Below, one piece after another: positions 35,461 to 46,325 of a DNA stretch of 64,000 nt (its first letter is position 1; each line of letters begins with the position of its first letter). The notes under the pieces were generated by a model. The model saw nothing but the letters and a program-made list of their open reading frames with translations, did not search any database and had not been told where the DNA came from. The position numbers and the translations under genes are program-made. The DNA comes from Clostridium grantii DSM 8605 (GTDB taxonomy: Bacteria; Bacillota; Clostridia; Clostridiales; Clostridiaceae), in NCBI RefSeq assembly GCF_900129965.1, contig NZ_FQXM01000013.1:19555-83554 (forward strand), given 5' to 3'.

Positions 35461-36171
35461 ATGGATTATGATTTAACCAATCCCTATGAGATTGCAAGAT
35501 TTATAAAAGAAACTACAAAAACTACCCCTGTGAAAGTATATGTAGATGGTGATTTAGCAAACTGTCAATCTGGAAACATTGATGTTTTCGGTGAAAATAG
35601 TTTTTATGTTTTATTTGGGGAAAATGAAGAGGTAGAAAAATTTCTAGACGATAACAAAGATAAAATCAAAAAGTTTAGAATGGAAAGTGATAGAAGAAAT
35701 TCAGCTATTCCTATGTTAGACACAAGACATATTGATGCTAGAATTGAGCCAGGTGTTACTATCAGAGATAGAGTATCTATTGGTAAGAGAGCCGTTATTA
35801 TGATGGGTGCTGTTATTAATATTGGATGTGAAATCGGTGAAGAAACAATGGTAGATATGAATGCCGTTCTAGGTGCTAGAGCAAAACTTGGAAAACATGT
35901 TCATTTAGGAGCTGGTGCAGTTGTAGCTGGCGTATTAGAGCCACCAAGTGCTTCTCCATGTGAAATAGGAGATAATGTACTTATAGGTGCTAATGCAGTT
36001 ATTTTAGAAGGTGTTAAGGTTGGAGCTAACTCTGTAGTAGCTGCTGGAGCTGTCGTAGTAGAAGATGTTCCTGAAAATGTTGTAGTTGCAGGAACACCAG
36101 CAAAAATAATCAAAACAGTTGATGCAAAAACTAAAGATAAAACAAAACTTTTAGATGATTTAAGAAAATAA
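35461..36171 (+). CDS. dapH: Tetrahydrodipicolinate N-acetyltransferase
   Basis: The 236-residue protein matches DapH/DapD-acetyl type in length. An N-terminal alpha/beta domain precedes a left-handed beta helix with hexapeptide repeats (IGKRAVIMMGAVINIGCEIGE, VLGARAKLGKHVHLGAGAVV, NVLIGANAVILEGVKVG). The reaction is acetyl-CoA plus tetrahydrodipicolinate. I start it at ATG 35461 (AGGAGG eight bases upstream); an ATG at 35404 lies upstream of the -10 box TATAAT at 35421 and is wrong. DAP is used for lysine and peptidoglycan. Confidence 0.92.
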   Translation: MDYDLTNPYEIARFIKETTKTTPVKVYVDGDLANCQSGNIDVFGENSFYVLFGENEEVEKFLDDNKDKIKKFRMESDRRNSAIPMLDTRHIDARIEPGVTIRDRVSIGKRAVIMMGAVINIGCEIGEETMVDMNAVLGARAKLGKHVHLGAGAVVAGVLEPPSASPCEIGDNVLIGANAVILEGVKVGANSVVAAGAVVVEDVPENVVVAGTPAKIIKTVDAKTKDKTKLLDDLRK

Positions 36172-36188
36172 TATTTAAGAAAATAATA
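36159..36188 (+). repeat. 15-bp tandem duplication at the dapH stop
   Basis: TTTAAGAAAATAATA is repeated exactly twice in tandem. The first copy contains the last codons and stop of dapH, so the second is an untranslated duplicate. Confidence 0.85.
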
Positions 36189-36198
36189 TTTATAAAAA

Positions 36199-36236
36199 TA
36201 AAAGAATCGAGGATATCCCCCGATTCTTTTATTTTT
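36199..36236. terminator. Bidirectional terminator between dapH and ssb-like gene
   Basis: AAAAGAATCG and CGATTCTTTT pair around an 11-base loop; a T run follows on the plus strand, a run of A/T on the other. Confidence 0.85.
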
Positions 36237-36963
36237 ATTCAGCTATTTTTTCATGTTGCTGAGAAGAAAATTCATCAAATTCCTCTGAATCGTCATAGTC
36301 ATCTTTATAATCTCTTCCAAAATTCATTTCATCTTCATTATCTGATTCATTTGCTCTTTCTAACTTTGAGATAGAAACTTCATAAGCTACTTTTGTTATA
36401 GAATCATCTTCTTCAACCTTTTTTTGATACTCTCTACTTTGAAGTCTTCCCCAAATTTTTATATTATCACCTACATTAAGTGATTTGCAAAATCTAGAGT
36501 TTCTACCCCATGATATAGTAGGAATATAGTCAGATTTATTATAAGCTCTATTCACAGCTAATAAAATATCTGAAATTTCTCTGCCAAAAGGAGTTGTCCT
36601 ATAAACTGGTCTTTTGCATACATACCCGTTTAAGAAAATTTGGTTAGGATTTTTACTTCTTTCTTCCAAAGGTTGAATATCTCTTGCAAAAACAGTTAAT
36701 ATAAGTCTATTTGATCCTGAAACATACTTATTATAAGACCTTAACTGCCCTTCAACAATAATTTGCTTACCTTTTCTAATGTCAACATCCATAAGTAGTC
36801 TTTCTGATATGGTTATTGGTAAAATATCTCTTGAATCACTAAGTCTTGGAACTTCCATTCTAAAAGTATAAAAGCCTTCCCCAAACATCTTGTGACTAAA
36901 TTCTAATTCGCCAATACAAGTACCTTCAAGATAAATCTTATTATTTTGCATTAAATTATCCAT
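36235..36963 (-). CDS. Single-stranded DNA-binding-like protein with two OB folds
   Basis: The 242-residue protein carries two OB-fold repeats: residues 8-100 (IYLEGTCIGELEFSHKMFGEGFYTFRMEVPRLS) and 108-205 (IFLNGYVCKRPVYRTTPFGREISDILLAVNR). The end is acidic (DEEMNFGRDY..., DDSEEFDEF), as the C-terminal tail of SSB that recruits partners. It is not the canonical clostridial SSB (about 150 residues, one OB). Similar two-OB proteins are found in clostridial genomes, usually annotated SSB. It lies alone, with its 3' end against dapH. Confidence 0.8.
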   Translation of the reverse strand: MDNLMQNNKIYLEGTCIGELEFSHKMFGEGFYTFRMEVPRLSDSRDILPITISERLLMDVDIRKGKQIIVEGQLRSYNKYVSGSNRLILTVFARDIQPLEERSKNPNQIFLNGYVCKRPVYRTTPFGREISDILLAVNRAYNKSDYIPTISWGRNSRFCKSLNVGDNIKIWGRLQSREYQKKVEEDDSITKVAYEVSISKLERANESDNEDEMNFGRDYKDDYDDSEEFDEFSSQQHEKIAE

Positions 36964-37217
36964 ACTACCCCATCTCTCCCTTAGTTTTTTTTAATTTTAT
37001 CTTACAAAGTTAATTTATTCACCAAATAATTTAATTATTACATTTTTTGAAATTTATTAACTCTTTAACAATTTTATGTAACATTTAATTCTTCAATAAT
37101 AATTCGATAATAATTCGATAAATCCCCAATAATCTTTCCATTAATTTACATACTATTATAATACTAATTACCTAATATTTCAATAGTAAAATCATAAAAT
37201 ATTCCAAATTTATAAAA

Positions 37218-37976
37218 TTATTTTTTGATTTGTTTTCCAGAATAGTCAATATAGTATTCTTCTTTATAAATTAAATCTGAAATAGTTACAAATTCATACC
37301 CTTGTGCTTTTAACTCCTCAATTATTCTAGGTAAATTTTCTGGGGTGTATATAGCTGCATTATGAAATAGAACAATAGAGCCTGGTTTTACTTTTTTCAT
37401 TACTCTATTAAACTCTAAATCTGCTCCTTGCTCTTTCCAATCTATACTATCTACATCCCATTGAATACAATAATGATTTGTACTTTCCACTGCCTCTACA
37501 ACACTATTATTATAAGAACCGCTTGGACATCTAAATAAACTAGTCTTTTCACCTGTTAAATTCTCAATTTTAGAGTCAGTAATATTTATTTCTTTTACAA
37601 TATTAGTTTTTGGCACTCCAACCATATCTGGATGAGTATCTGAGTGATTTCCTATCTCATGCCCTCTATTATAAATTTCCTTTGTTTCCTCTGGAAACTG
37701 GTCTACCCATCTTCCTAATAGAAAGAAGGTTGCTTTTACATCATATTTATCAAGTATATCCAATATCTTAACCGTATTATTAGCGCCCCAACTTGCATCA
37801 AAAGAAATTGCAACTTTTTTTTCTTCTGTGTCTACACAATAAATTGGCAATTTTTTATTTGTATTAAAAAATACGCCTTTTGTTTTTAAATTTAAACTTA
37901 TTGACAATAGTAAAATTAAAATAACCGACAATGCAATGTAAATTGTACTTCTAGATTTAACGAAAGCTTTCAACAT
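37218..37976 (-). CDS. pdaB: Polysaccharide deacetylase, PdaB-like sporulation protein
   Basis: The 252-residue protein has one N-terminal membrane anchor (about residues 12-30) and a NodB-like domain. The motif KKVAISFDASWG (the usual TFDD loop with Asp-Ala, as in PdaB), HSDTHPDM with the two metal His, RCPSGSYN, and the last motif NAAIYTPENLP are present. PdaB is needed in bacilli for cortex maintenance in late sporulation; the family match is to PdaB. Upstream DNA (36964-37217) holds only AT-rich sequence with a short direct repeat (AATAATTCGATA twice). Confidence 0.85.
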   Translation of the reverse strand: MLKAFVKSRSTIYIALSVILILLLSISLNLKTKGVFFNTNKKLPIYCVDTEEKKVAISFDASWGANNTVKILDILDKYDVKATFFLLGRWVDQFPEETKEIYNRGHEIGNHSDTHPDMVGVPKTNIVKEINITDSKIENLTGEKTSLFRCPSGSYNNSVVEAVESTNHYCIQWDVDSIDWKEQGADLEFNRVMKKVKPGSIVLFHNAAIYTPENLPRIIEELKAQGYEFVTISDLIYKEEYYIDYSGKQIKK

Positions 37977-38254
37977 TCTCCTCCACCTTTAAATTTCTTA
38001 TAAGCTATATTTAATCTAATCATAGCTATTTACTAAAATATATATGTTCAATTCTATTTTTATTACCTAATAATGAAAATTTTCTTTTACATATTAAAAA
38101 AGCACTGAAAAATTTCACTGCTTTTATGGTATAATAACTATTATTTACTTTTGTATAGTATAATGATATATTAATAATCGGAAAAGATTATAAAATTATT
38201 TCCTTGTCCAAAAAAACATTTTTAAAAGCATTATTTAAGTCAGGAGTGGAAAAA

Positions 38255-38779
38255 ATGTATAGCAATACAACAGAATTAGCCGAGAATAAATTACTTTTAT
38301 TATATCTGTTTAATAAAATTGATCTTCCAATATCAAATAATCAAATCACTGAGATAATATTAAAGAACAATTTGATGGACTACTTCACCCTTCAGCAATT
38401 TATTACAGAATTGTCTACCTCAAAATTTATTGAATCAGTTGAATATGACGGAAAGCAAAGATTACAAATAACCCCAAATGGCTCTAATGTTCTTAATCTT
38501 TTTAATAATAGAATATCACCTTCAAAAAAAGAGCTTATTAACGACTTCATCCAAAAAAATATTGATAATATTAAAAAAGAAATGACCATTTCTGCTGATT
38601 ACACCATAGAAGGTGATAATTATATTGTTAATTTAAAGGCTACAGAAAATAATATAATTTTAATGGATTTAAAAGTTAATGTAGCATCAATTAAACAAGC
38701 TAATGAATTATGCACTAAATGGAAAAATAGTTCCTCTGATATTTATACAAATATTATTTCTATTTTGATTCAAGAGTAA
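38255..38779 (+). CDS. DUF4364 family protein, winged-helix-like
   Basis: The 174-residue protein matches DUF4364: an N-terminal winged-helix-like stretch (NKLLLLYLFNKIDLPISNNQITEIILK, TLQQFITELSTSKFI) and a C-terminal alpha/beta part. Members look like transcription factors of unknown target and are common in clostridia. I start it at ATG 38255 (CAGGAGTGG upstream); a TTG at 38204 has no ribosome binding site. The 3' end overlaps the convergent YVTN-type gene by 20 bp. It is a single gene without visible operator. Confidence 0.85.
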   Translation: MYSNTTELAENKLLLLYLFNKIDLPISNNQITEIILKNNLMDYFTLQQFITELSTSKFIESVEYDGKQRLQITPNGSNVLNLFNNRISPSKKELINDFIQKNIDNIKKEMTISADYTIEGDNYIVNLKATENNIILMDLKVNVASIKQANELCTKWKNSSSDIYTNIISILIQE

Positions 38780-39659
38780 TCATTGCCATTCCTGTAGGCT
38801 CACTTCCTACTGGGATGGCCTTTTTATCTTCTGTTATCAAGTCCATCTCAACTACTTTATTATTATAATTATCTCCAATAAAAATAAAGTTTTTATACAA
38901 AACCATTCCTCTTGGCATTCCGCCTATAGAAAAAGTTCTTTTTATTATTCTCTCTTTCAAGTTAACTTCATGAATATACCCATCCCCAAAATTAGATACA
39001 TAAAAATTTTCATTATTGCAACATAAATCCACAGGTATTCTATTCACTTCAATTTTTTTCTCTACTTTAAAACTTTCTAAAGATAACATAGATACACATC
39101 CATTTTTATCACTACCAATATAACTTTCGCATACAAGAATTTCATTTTTCTCTGGAGAAAATATAGCTTTTGTAGGATATTCTCCTACTCTTATGTTTAA
39201 AACTCTGTTCATATCCATCAAATCAATTATTGTAATACTATCACTATTGAAATTTGTTACAACTAAAGTTTTTTTTTCCTTATTAATTTCAATACTATGT
39301 GGCTCATTCTCGCAAGGAATTTCTTCTATAACCTTCATGGATATCAAATCTATCACAACCACACTATTTGATTCTCCACAAGTAATATAGGCTTTATCTT
39401 CATATTCCACTAAATCATTGCAATGCATTCCTACAAAATATTCTTTAACTGAATTTTTCTTTAATAGCTCCACAACTTTTAAATTATTACTATAATTATT
39501 GGCAACTAAAATTGAATTTTTGTATTGAACTATTCCATGTGGTCCAATTTTTTCTTTATCCTTAGAATTTAATATAATTGTTTTTTTAACTGAAACTTGT
39601 TCTAGCTCTATACAAGAAATAGAATCAGAATTTGTATTACATACGCATAAGCTCTCCAC
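38760..39659 (-). CDS. YVTN-type beta-propeller protein
   Basis: The 299-residue protein has six to seven repeats with the YNNKVVEMDL/GREPTGM-type pattern (IVVANNYSNNLKVVEL, NEPHSIEINKEKKTLVV, IRVGEYPTKAIFSP, GGMPRGMVLYKNFIF, GSEPTGMAM). This is the YncE/YVTN propeller fold. No signal peptide is obvious, so the location is unclear. Propellers of this kind usually bind ligands or proteins. It overlaps the 3' end of the DUF4364 gene; the two are convergent, so the overlap is antisense. Confidence 0.8.
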   Translation of the reverse strand: MESLCVCNTNSDSISCIELEQVSVKKTIILNSKDKEKIGPHGIVQYKNSILVANNYSNNLKVVELLKKNSVKEYFVGMHCNDLVEYEDKAYITCGESNSVVVIDLISMKVIEEIPCENEPHSIEINKEKKTLVVTNFNSDSITIIDLMDMNRVLNIRVGEYPTKAIFSPEKNEILVCESYIGSDKNGCVSMLSLESFKVEKKIEVNRIPVDLCCNNENFYVSNFGDGYIHEVNLKERIIKRTFSIGGMPRGMVLYKNFIFIGDNYNNKVVEMDLITEDKKAIPVGSEPTGMAMITLESK

Positions 39660-39765
39660 TTTACCACCACCTATTAATTATAGTATGTAGCCTTAATTTA
39701 AAATGCTATTATTATATAAATATTCTATTGTAAACCTTAATTTATACTTGAACTGTAATACCTCA

Positions 39766-39794
39766 TTGACCAAAAATAAATATTTGAGTATAAT
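39766..39794 (+). promoter_or_regulatory. Promoter of the TSCPD gene
   Basis: TTGACC, 17 bases, TATAAT, about 40 bases before the ATG. Confidence 0.75.
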
Positions 39795-39834
39795 CATGTA
39801 TGTACTGTATTTGTAATCTAAGGAGGAATTTTAA

Positions 39835-40083
39835 ATGGAAGTTTTCAAAACTAGTGGCGTATGCGCAAAAGAAATACAATTTAAAATAGAAAATAATAAA
39901 ATTGTTGATATGGATTTCGTGGGTGGTTGTGATGGAAACCTAAAAGGATTGTCTCAACTATGCTTAAATATGGATATAGATGATGTAATTGAAAGATTAC
40001 AAGGAATATCTTGTGGTAGAAAAAACACTTCTTGCCCTGATCAGCTAACAAAAGCTTTGTTAAAATATAAAACAACCGCTTAA
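39835..40083 (+). CDS. TSCPD domain protein (TIGR03905-like)
   Basis: The 82-residue protein has GGCDGNLKGLSQLC, ISCGRKNTSCPDQL and an N-terminal GVCAKEIQFKI, all with conserved Cys. This is the small TSCPD family named for its Thr-Ser-Cys-Pro-Asp motif (here TSCPD exactly). The family also occurs as a C-terminal part of ribonucleotide reductases. Stand-alone members are of unknown role; four Cys suggest a metal site. AGGAGG lies eight bases before ATG 39835. Confidence 0.9.
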   Translation: MEVFKTSGVCAKEIQFKIENNKIVDMDFVGGCDGNLKGLSQLCLNMDIDDVIERLQGISCGRKNTSCPDQLTKALLKYKTTA

Positions 40084-40112
40084 TCACTTTCAACTGTCTA
40101 CTGACAAACATG

Positions 40113-40140
40113 AACCCTTTTAAAAGCTAAGCATATAATA
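40113..40140 (+). promoter_or_regulatory. Sigma-K-like promoter before the small Cys-rich gene
   Basis: CATATAATA at 40132-40140 fits the sigma-K -10 pattern CATAnAnTA, and AAC lies 16 bases upstream, close to the loose -35 consensus. It would mean expression in the mother cell late in sporulation. Confidence 0.4.
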
Positions 40141-40191
40141 TTATATATGGACAGCAAAATGTCCAGGTACTTTTGAAAGGGGGGCTATTTC

Positions 40192-40317
40192 ATGAGTCAA
40201 TGCAGAAGAGGTCATAATGATTGTGATGAAATATTATTTTTTGTTTTAATTATTATATTAATTTGCTGTTGTGGATGTGGCGGTTTAGGACTAGGTCTTT
40301 GTGGCTGTTGCTGTTAA
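40192..40317 (+). CDS. Small Cys/Gly-rich membrane peptide, 41 residues
   Basis: The peptide starts MSQCRRGHNDCD, has a hydrophobic core ILFFVLIIILI (about residues 14-24), and ends with a Cys/Gly tail (CCCGCGG, LCGCCC). AAAGGGGGG precedes ATG 40192, and a perfect terminator follows the stop. Nine Cys in 41 residues is extreme. It could be a spore-coat or membrane component; a sigma-K-like promoter supports the spore-related reading, which stays a guess. Confidence 0.75.
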   Translation: MSQCRRGHNDCDEILFFVLIIILICCCGCGGLGLGLCGCCC

Positions 40318-40325
40318 TATAAAGA

Positions 40326-40358
40326 GAACCCTGTGGAGTATGTCCACAGGGTTTTTTT
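40326..40358 (+). terminator. Terminator of the Cys-rich peptide gene
   Basis: AACCCTGTGGA and TCCACAGGGTT pair around GTATG and are followed by a run of T. Confidence 0.9.
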
Positions 40359-40386
40359 ACCTTCAAAACGTAAAGTTGTTTCCATA

Positions 40387-41424
40387 TTATTTTTCCATAT
40401 AAGCTATCAATAAAGCTATGGTATTCAAAATTCCATCAATATGAGTTCTTTCCATACCATGGGAAGCATGTACTCCTGGGCCTATTAAAGCTCCTTTTAT
40501 ATCGTTGCCACCTCTTAAAGCTGCTGATACATCTGACCCGTAAAAAGGATATACATCTACAGCATATTCAAGATTTTTTTCTTTAGCTGAATCAATTAAT
40601 TTTGAAACCATATTATAATCATAAGGACCTGAAGAATCCTTTGCACAAATTGAAACTTGCTGCTCTGTACAATTTAAATCTTCTCCCATAGCACCCATAT
40701 CAATAGCAATAAATTCACTAATATCTTTAGGTATAAATGATGATCCATGACCCACTTCTTCAAAAACTGAAATCACTATTTTAATTGTATTCTTTAATTT
40801 TATATTTTCTCTTTTAATATACTCCATAAATCCAAACAAAGCCGCTACTCCTGCTTTATCATCTAAATGTCTAGATTTAATAAATCCATTAGAAAGAATT
40901 TCAGTTCTTGAGCAATATGAAATAAAATCTCCAACTTCAATTCCTAGAGCTACTACATCCTCTTTAGAATTCACCAATTCATCAATTCTTATTTCCATGT
41001 TTTCTTCATTTCTTTCTTGAGTTCTAGCTTCTTTAAAAACATGAACTGAAGGTTGAGTAGTTAAAACCGTACCTGAATATTTTTTACCATTTCTAGTATG
41101 AATTGTACAATACTCACCTTCCACCGTACTCATCATATATCCACCAATAGAAGTTAATCTAATTTTACCATCCGGTTTTATAGACCTAACCATAGCTCCT
41201 AAAGTATCTAAATGAGCTGATAAACCTATAACATAGTTATCACACTCACCATCAATAGTTATAATTCCGCAGCCTTTGTTGGTTTTATCAAATTTAAAGC
41301 CCAAATCCTTTACGTAACTTTCAATTTTACTCATAACCTCATGGCAAAACCCACTAGGACTTGGGGTTTTTAGTATATCTTCTAAAATATTAAGTACATA
41401 TTGTTTGTTAATATTATAATTCAT
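40387..41424 (-). CDS. M42 family aminopeptidase
   Basis: The 345-residue protein has the M42 (glutamyl aminopeptidase/endoglucanase-like) metal ligands in order: SAHLDTLGA, SRHLDDKAG, VFEEVGHGS, AIDMGAMG and GPGVHASHGMERTH. Two metal ions are bound by these His, Asp and Glu residues. Members form large tetrahedral complexes that degrade peptides in the cytoplasm. It lies downstream of folC with a GC-rich hairpin repeat between. AGGGAG is before ATG 41424. Confidence 0.92.
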   Translation of the reverse strand: MNYNINKQYVLNILEDILKTPSPSGFCHEVMSKIESYVKDLGFKFDKTNKGCGIITIDGECDNYVIGLSAHLDTLGAMVRSIKPDGKIRLTSIGGYMMSTVEGEYCTIHTRNGKKYSGTVLTTQPSVHVFKEARTQERNEENMEIRIDELVNSKEDVVALGIEVGDFISYCSRTEILSNGFIKSRHLDDKAGVAALFGFMEYIKRENIKLKNTIKIVISVFEEVGHGSSFIPKDISEFIAIDMGAMGEDLNCTEQQVSICAKDSSGPYDYNMVSKLIDSAKEKNLEYAVDVYPFYGSDVSAALRGGNDIKGALIGPGVHASHGMERTHIDGILNTIALLIAYMEK

Positions 41425-41496
41425 TTTTTTATCTCCCTTTTGATTTGTACAAAATTTTTCAAATTCACACTAATTGTAAAAAGCGAAGAAACTATT

Positions 41497-41526
41497 TGTA
41501 GGGGCGGCGTGGAAACCGCCCCCTAC
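41497..41526. repeat. GC-rich dispersed hairpin repeat, copy 1
   Basis: GTAGGGGCGG, a CGTGGAAA loop and CCGCCCCCTAC form a hairpin with one bulge. It is far richer in G+C than its surroundings. A second copy with the same 17-base core lies at 42893. Confidence 0.8.
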
Positions 41527-41557
41527 CTGTTAGTTCATCCTTTTTCTCAATACTGAA

Positions 41558-42856
41558 CTATTCTCCCATAACTATCCTTCTCATATCTCCTACCATATAA
41601 AATGACCCACTTATCAAGAGCAAATCATTTTCTCCACAACTATTTAATGCTTCTTCATAAGCTTCAGAATAATCATCAATGCTTAAGCAGTTTTTGTTGT
41701 ATTTTTCCACAAGTTCTTTTAAATCCTCAGCTAGTTCTGCTCTTTCACTATGAGGAGTTATACAAATTACTTTATCTGCTTTTTTTGAAATTAACCCAGC
41801 CATTTTTTCAACTTCTTTATCTGCCAAGATTCCAAGAATCAAAATAAGTTTATCATATTCAAAATACTCTTTTATGGATTTAACTAACATAGCTATTCCA
41901 TCATTATTATGAGCACCATCAATTACTACTAAGGGATTTTTATTTAAAACTTCAAGTCTTGCCATCCACTTAACCTTACTTAATCCATCTATTATTGATT
42001 TTTCTGATATGGCAACTCCTGTTTTTATTAAAGCTTCGATGCCAGTTACAGCAGTTAAACAATTCATTAATTGGTGTTTACCTAGAAGAGAAAGTTTTAC
42101 TGTGTATTCTTTGGTACGAGTATTTACTTCTATTTCTTGCCCAATAAAATCATCCTCAATAAAAACTTTAGAAAAACTAACTTCTCCTCTATCTGCATAA
42201 GTTACATCACATTTTTTATCTGTTGCTATTTTTTCTATAACTCTATAAACTGATCTATCTTGAGGATAAATTACCACAGGTACATTATCTTTTATTATTC
42301 CTGCTTTTTCATAAGCTATTTTTTCAAGAGTGTCACCAAGTATATCCATATGATCAAAACTAATAGAAGTAATAATAGTTAGGATTGGAATAATTACATT
42401 TGTAGCATCTAGTCTTCCTCCTAAACCTACTTCTAAAACCACAAAATCTACATTTTTCTCATAAAAATATAAAAATGCTGCCACAGTTACAATTTCAAAT
42501 TGTGTGGGTGGCTCATATCCTAATACTATTAATTGTTCCACTACTTTTGAAACTCTAGTTATCAATTCCGCAACTTCTTTTTCTGTTATATTTTCTCTAT
42601 TTATCTGAATTCTTTCTCCAAATTGTTGCACAAAAGGAGAAGTATATAATCCTGTTTTATACCCTTCCTCCATAAGAATCTGGCTTATCATTGCCGAAGT
42701 AGACCCTTTGCCATTAGTTCCTGCAATATGAATATATTTAATCTTTTTCTCTGGATTACCTAATAATTCTAGCATTTTTTCAGTTCTCTCAAGGCCTAAA
42801 TTTATGCTAAACCTAGAACACTCGTTTATATATTTTAAACTTTCTTCATAATTCAT
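41558..42856 (-). CDS. folC: Folylpolyglutamate synthase/dihydrofolate synthase
   Basis: The 432-residue protein has the Mur-ligase-type P-loop IHIAGTNGKGSTSAMI (about residue 45), the FolC loop GLYTSPFVQQFGERI, LEVGLGGRLDATN, and SFDHMDILGDTLEKIAYEKAGI, and the C-terminal domain motif VIDGAHNNDG. It adds glutamate to folates in the cytoplasm and, in many bacteria, also makes dihydrofolate. It follows valS, the usual Firmicute arrangement. ATG 42856 has CTAGGAG a few bases upstream. Confidence 0.93.
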   Translation of the reverse strand: MNYEESLKYINECSRFSINLGLERTEKMLELLGNPEKKIKYIHIAGTNGKGSTSAMISQILMEEGYKTGLYTSPFVQQFGERIQINRENITEKEVAELITRVSKVVEQLIVLGYEPPTQFEIVTVAAFLYFYEKNVDFVVLEVGLGGRLDATNVIIPILTIITSISFDHMDILGDTLEKIAYEKAGIIKDNVPVVIYPQDRSVYRVIEKIATDKKCDVTYADRGEVSFSKVFIEDDFIGQEIEVNTRTKEYTVKLSLLGKHQLMNCLTAVTGIEALIKTGVAISEKSIIDGLSKVKWMARLEVLNKNPLVVIDGAHNNDGIAMLVKSIKEYFEYDKLILILGILADKEVEKMAGLISKKADKVICITPHSERAELAEDLKELVEKYNKNCLSIDDYSEAYEEALNSCGENDLLLISGSFYMVGDMRRIVMGE

Positions 42857-42890
42857 ATTTTTTCTCCTAGGTAATATTTTTAATAGGGTA

Positions 42891-42917
42891 CCGGGGCGGC
42901 GTGGAAACCTCCCCCTA
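42891..42917. repeat. GC-rich dispersed hairpin repeat, copy 2
   Basis: Shares GGGGCGGCGTGGAAACC and CCCCCTAC with copy 1 at 41497. Its stem is less perfect (CCTCCCC in place of CCGCCCC). The two copies flank folC. Confidence 0.75.
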
Positions 42918-42939
42918 CATTTTGTTGTGTCTCAATAGA

Positions 42940-42962
42940 ACAAAGCCCGCTAAGGGCTTTTT
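42940..42962 (-). terminator. Hairpin directly after valS
   Basis: AAAGCCC and GGGCTTT pair around GCTAA. The T run on the minus strand is short, so termination may be partial and folC can be read through. Confidence 0.5.
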
Positions 42963-45602
<2,640 letters not shown>

Positions 45603-45634
45603 TACGTTACCTCCTAAATTTGTGTTTTTCTTGC

Positions 45635-45888
45635 ACGCAAAAAAGCGCTATCATCCTGAAAAGGACGACAGCGCGCGTTACCACCTTAGTTCTGGAAAAT
45701 CCAGCTCTCAATTAATTTAACGATTTCCACCGTTTTTGCCTACTGTTAGTTCAGCAAAAAAACTCCGAAGCTACCTTCAAGATATTTTGTATGAAAGATC
45801 TTCCAGCCGACGAATCCTTCTCTCTATATACTCCTTTATCTTTACTCCTCTTCATCCAAGTTGATATACAATATCAAAACATATACTA
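45635..45888 (-). ncRNA. T-box leader of valS
   Basis: Read on the minus strand the leader contains the T-box core AGGTGGTAACGCG. A terminator follows: GCGCGCTGTCGTCC pairs with its partner ending TAGCGC, then six T (45640-45680). Stem I holds AGTA and, about 15 bases later, a GTA (45829-45831) followed by AGAGA, the place of a specifier codon. GTA is a Val codon. The leader therefore responds to uncharged tRNA-Val; the specifier position is my reading, the T-box itself is clear. Confidence 0.9.
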
Positions 45889-45894
45889 CCTTTA

Positions 45895-45922
45895 ATTATA
45901 ACCTTATTTCTGTTTGTGTCAA
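45895..45922 (-). promoter_or_regulatory. Promoter of the valS T-box transcript
   Basis: Minus strand TTGACA, 16 bases, TATAAT, both hexamers perfect. Confidence 0.85.
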
Positions 45923-45934
45923 GAAATTTTTAAC

Positions 45935-46153
45935 TTAAGTATTGTCTTTAACATAATCTATAGCAATTTGCATAAATTTCTTTATATCTGATAATTCAGT
46001 TTGTAATAAATCAAATATCACCTTATGGTCTATTTCCCAATAAACATGAACCAACTTATTTCTAATTTTAGCCATCTGCTTCAAATCCACTAAAAAATCT
46101 TTGTCTATGATTTTAATCTTATATAAACTATCAAAAATATTTCTTTTTACACT
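45935..46153 (-). pseudogene. HepT-like (DUF86, HEPN toxin) remnant
   Basis: An open stretch without a start codon encodes about 72 residues: SLYKIKIIDKDFLVDLKQM, then AKIRNKLVHVYWEID, then a helical end. The motif R-N-x-L-V-H-x-Y-W is the RNase active site of HepT proteins (R-x4-H). The N-terminal half is missing and an in-frame TGA closes it upstream at 46154. No MntA-type antitoxin gene is seen. So this is a decayed toxin-antitoxin locus. Bases 46154-46325 contain nothing I recognise. Confidence 0.75.
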
Positions 46154-46325
46154 TCAATAAATGGAGATTGAACCACAATAATTATATTATGGCCCAAGAT
46201 AATAAAATTACTAATCACAAAAACCCATGTTTTTGAATAATTTATGTAGTAGAAGATTTTTTTTAGTGAAAGGTTATTTAATATAAATAAAAATCAAATA
46301 AATTTTTGAAAAATGAGGCCTGATT

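Noticed and set aside
41497..42917. CRISPR repeats
   Set aside because: Only two copies, 1.4 kb apart with a gene between.
45603..45900. Free small RNA gene
   Set aside because: T-box core, terminator and position directly before valS show that it is a leader.
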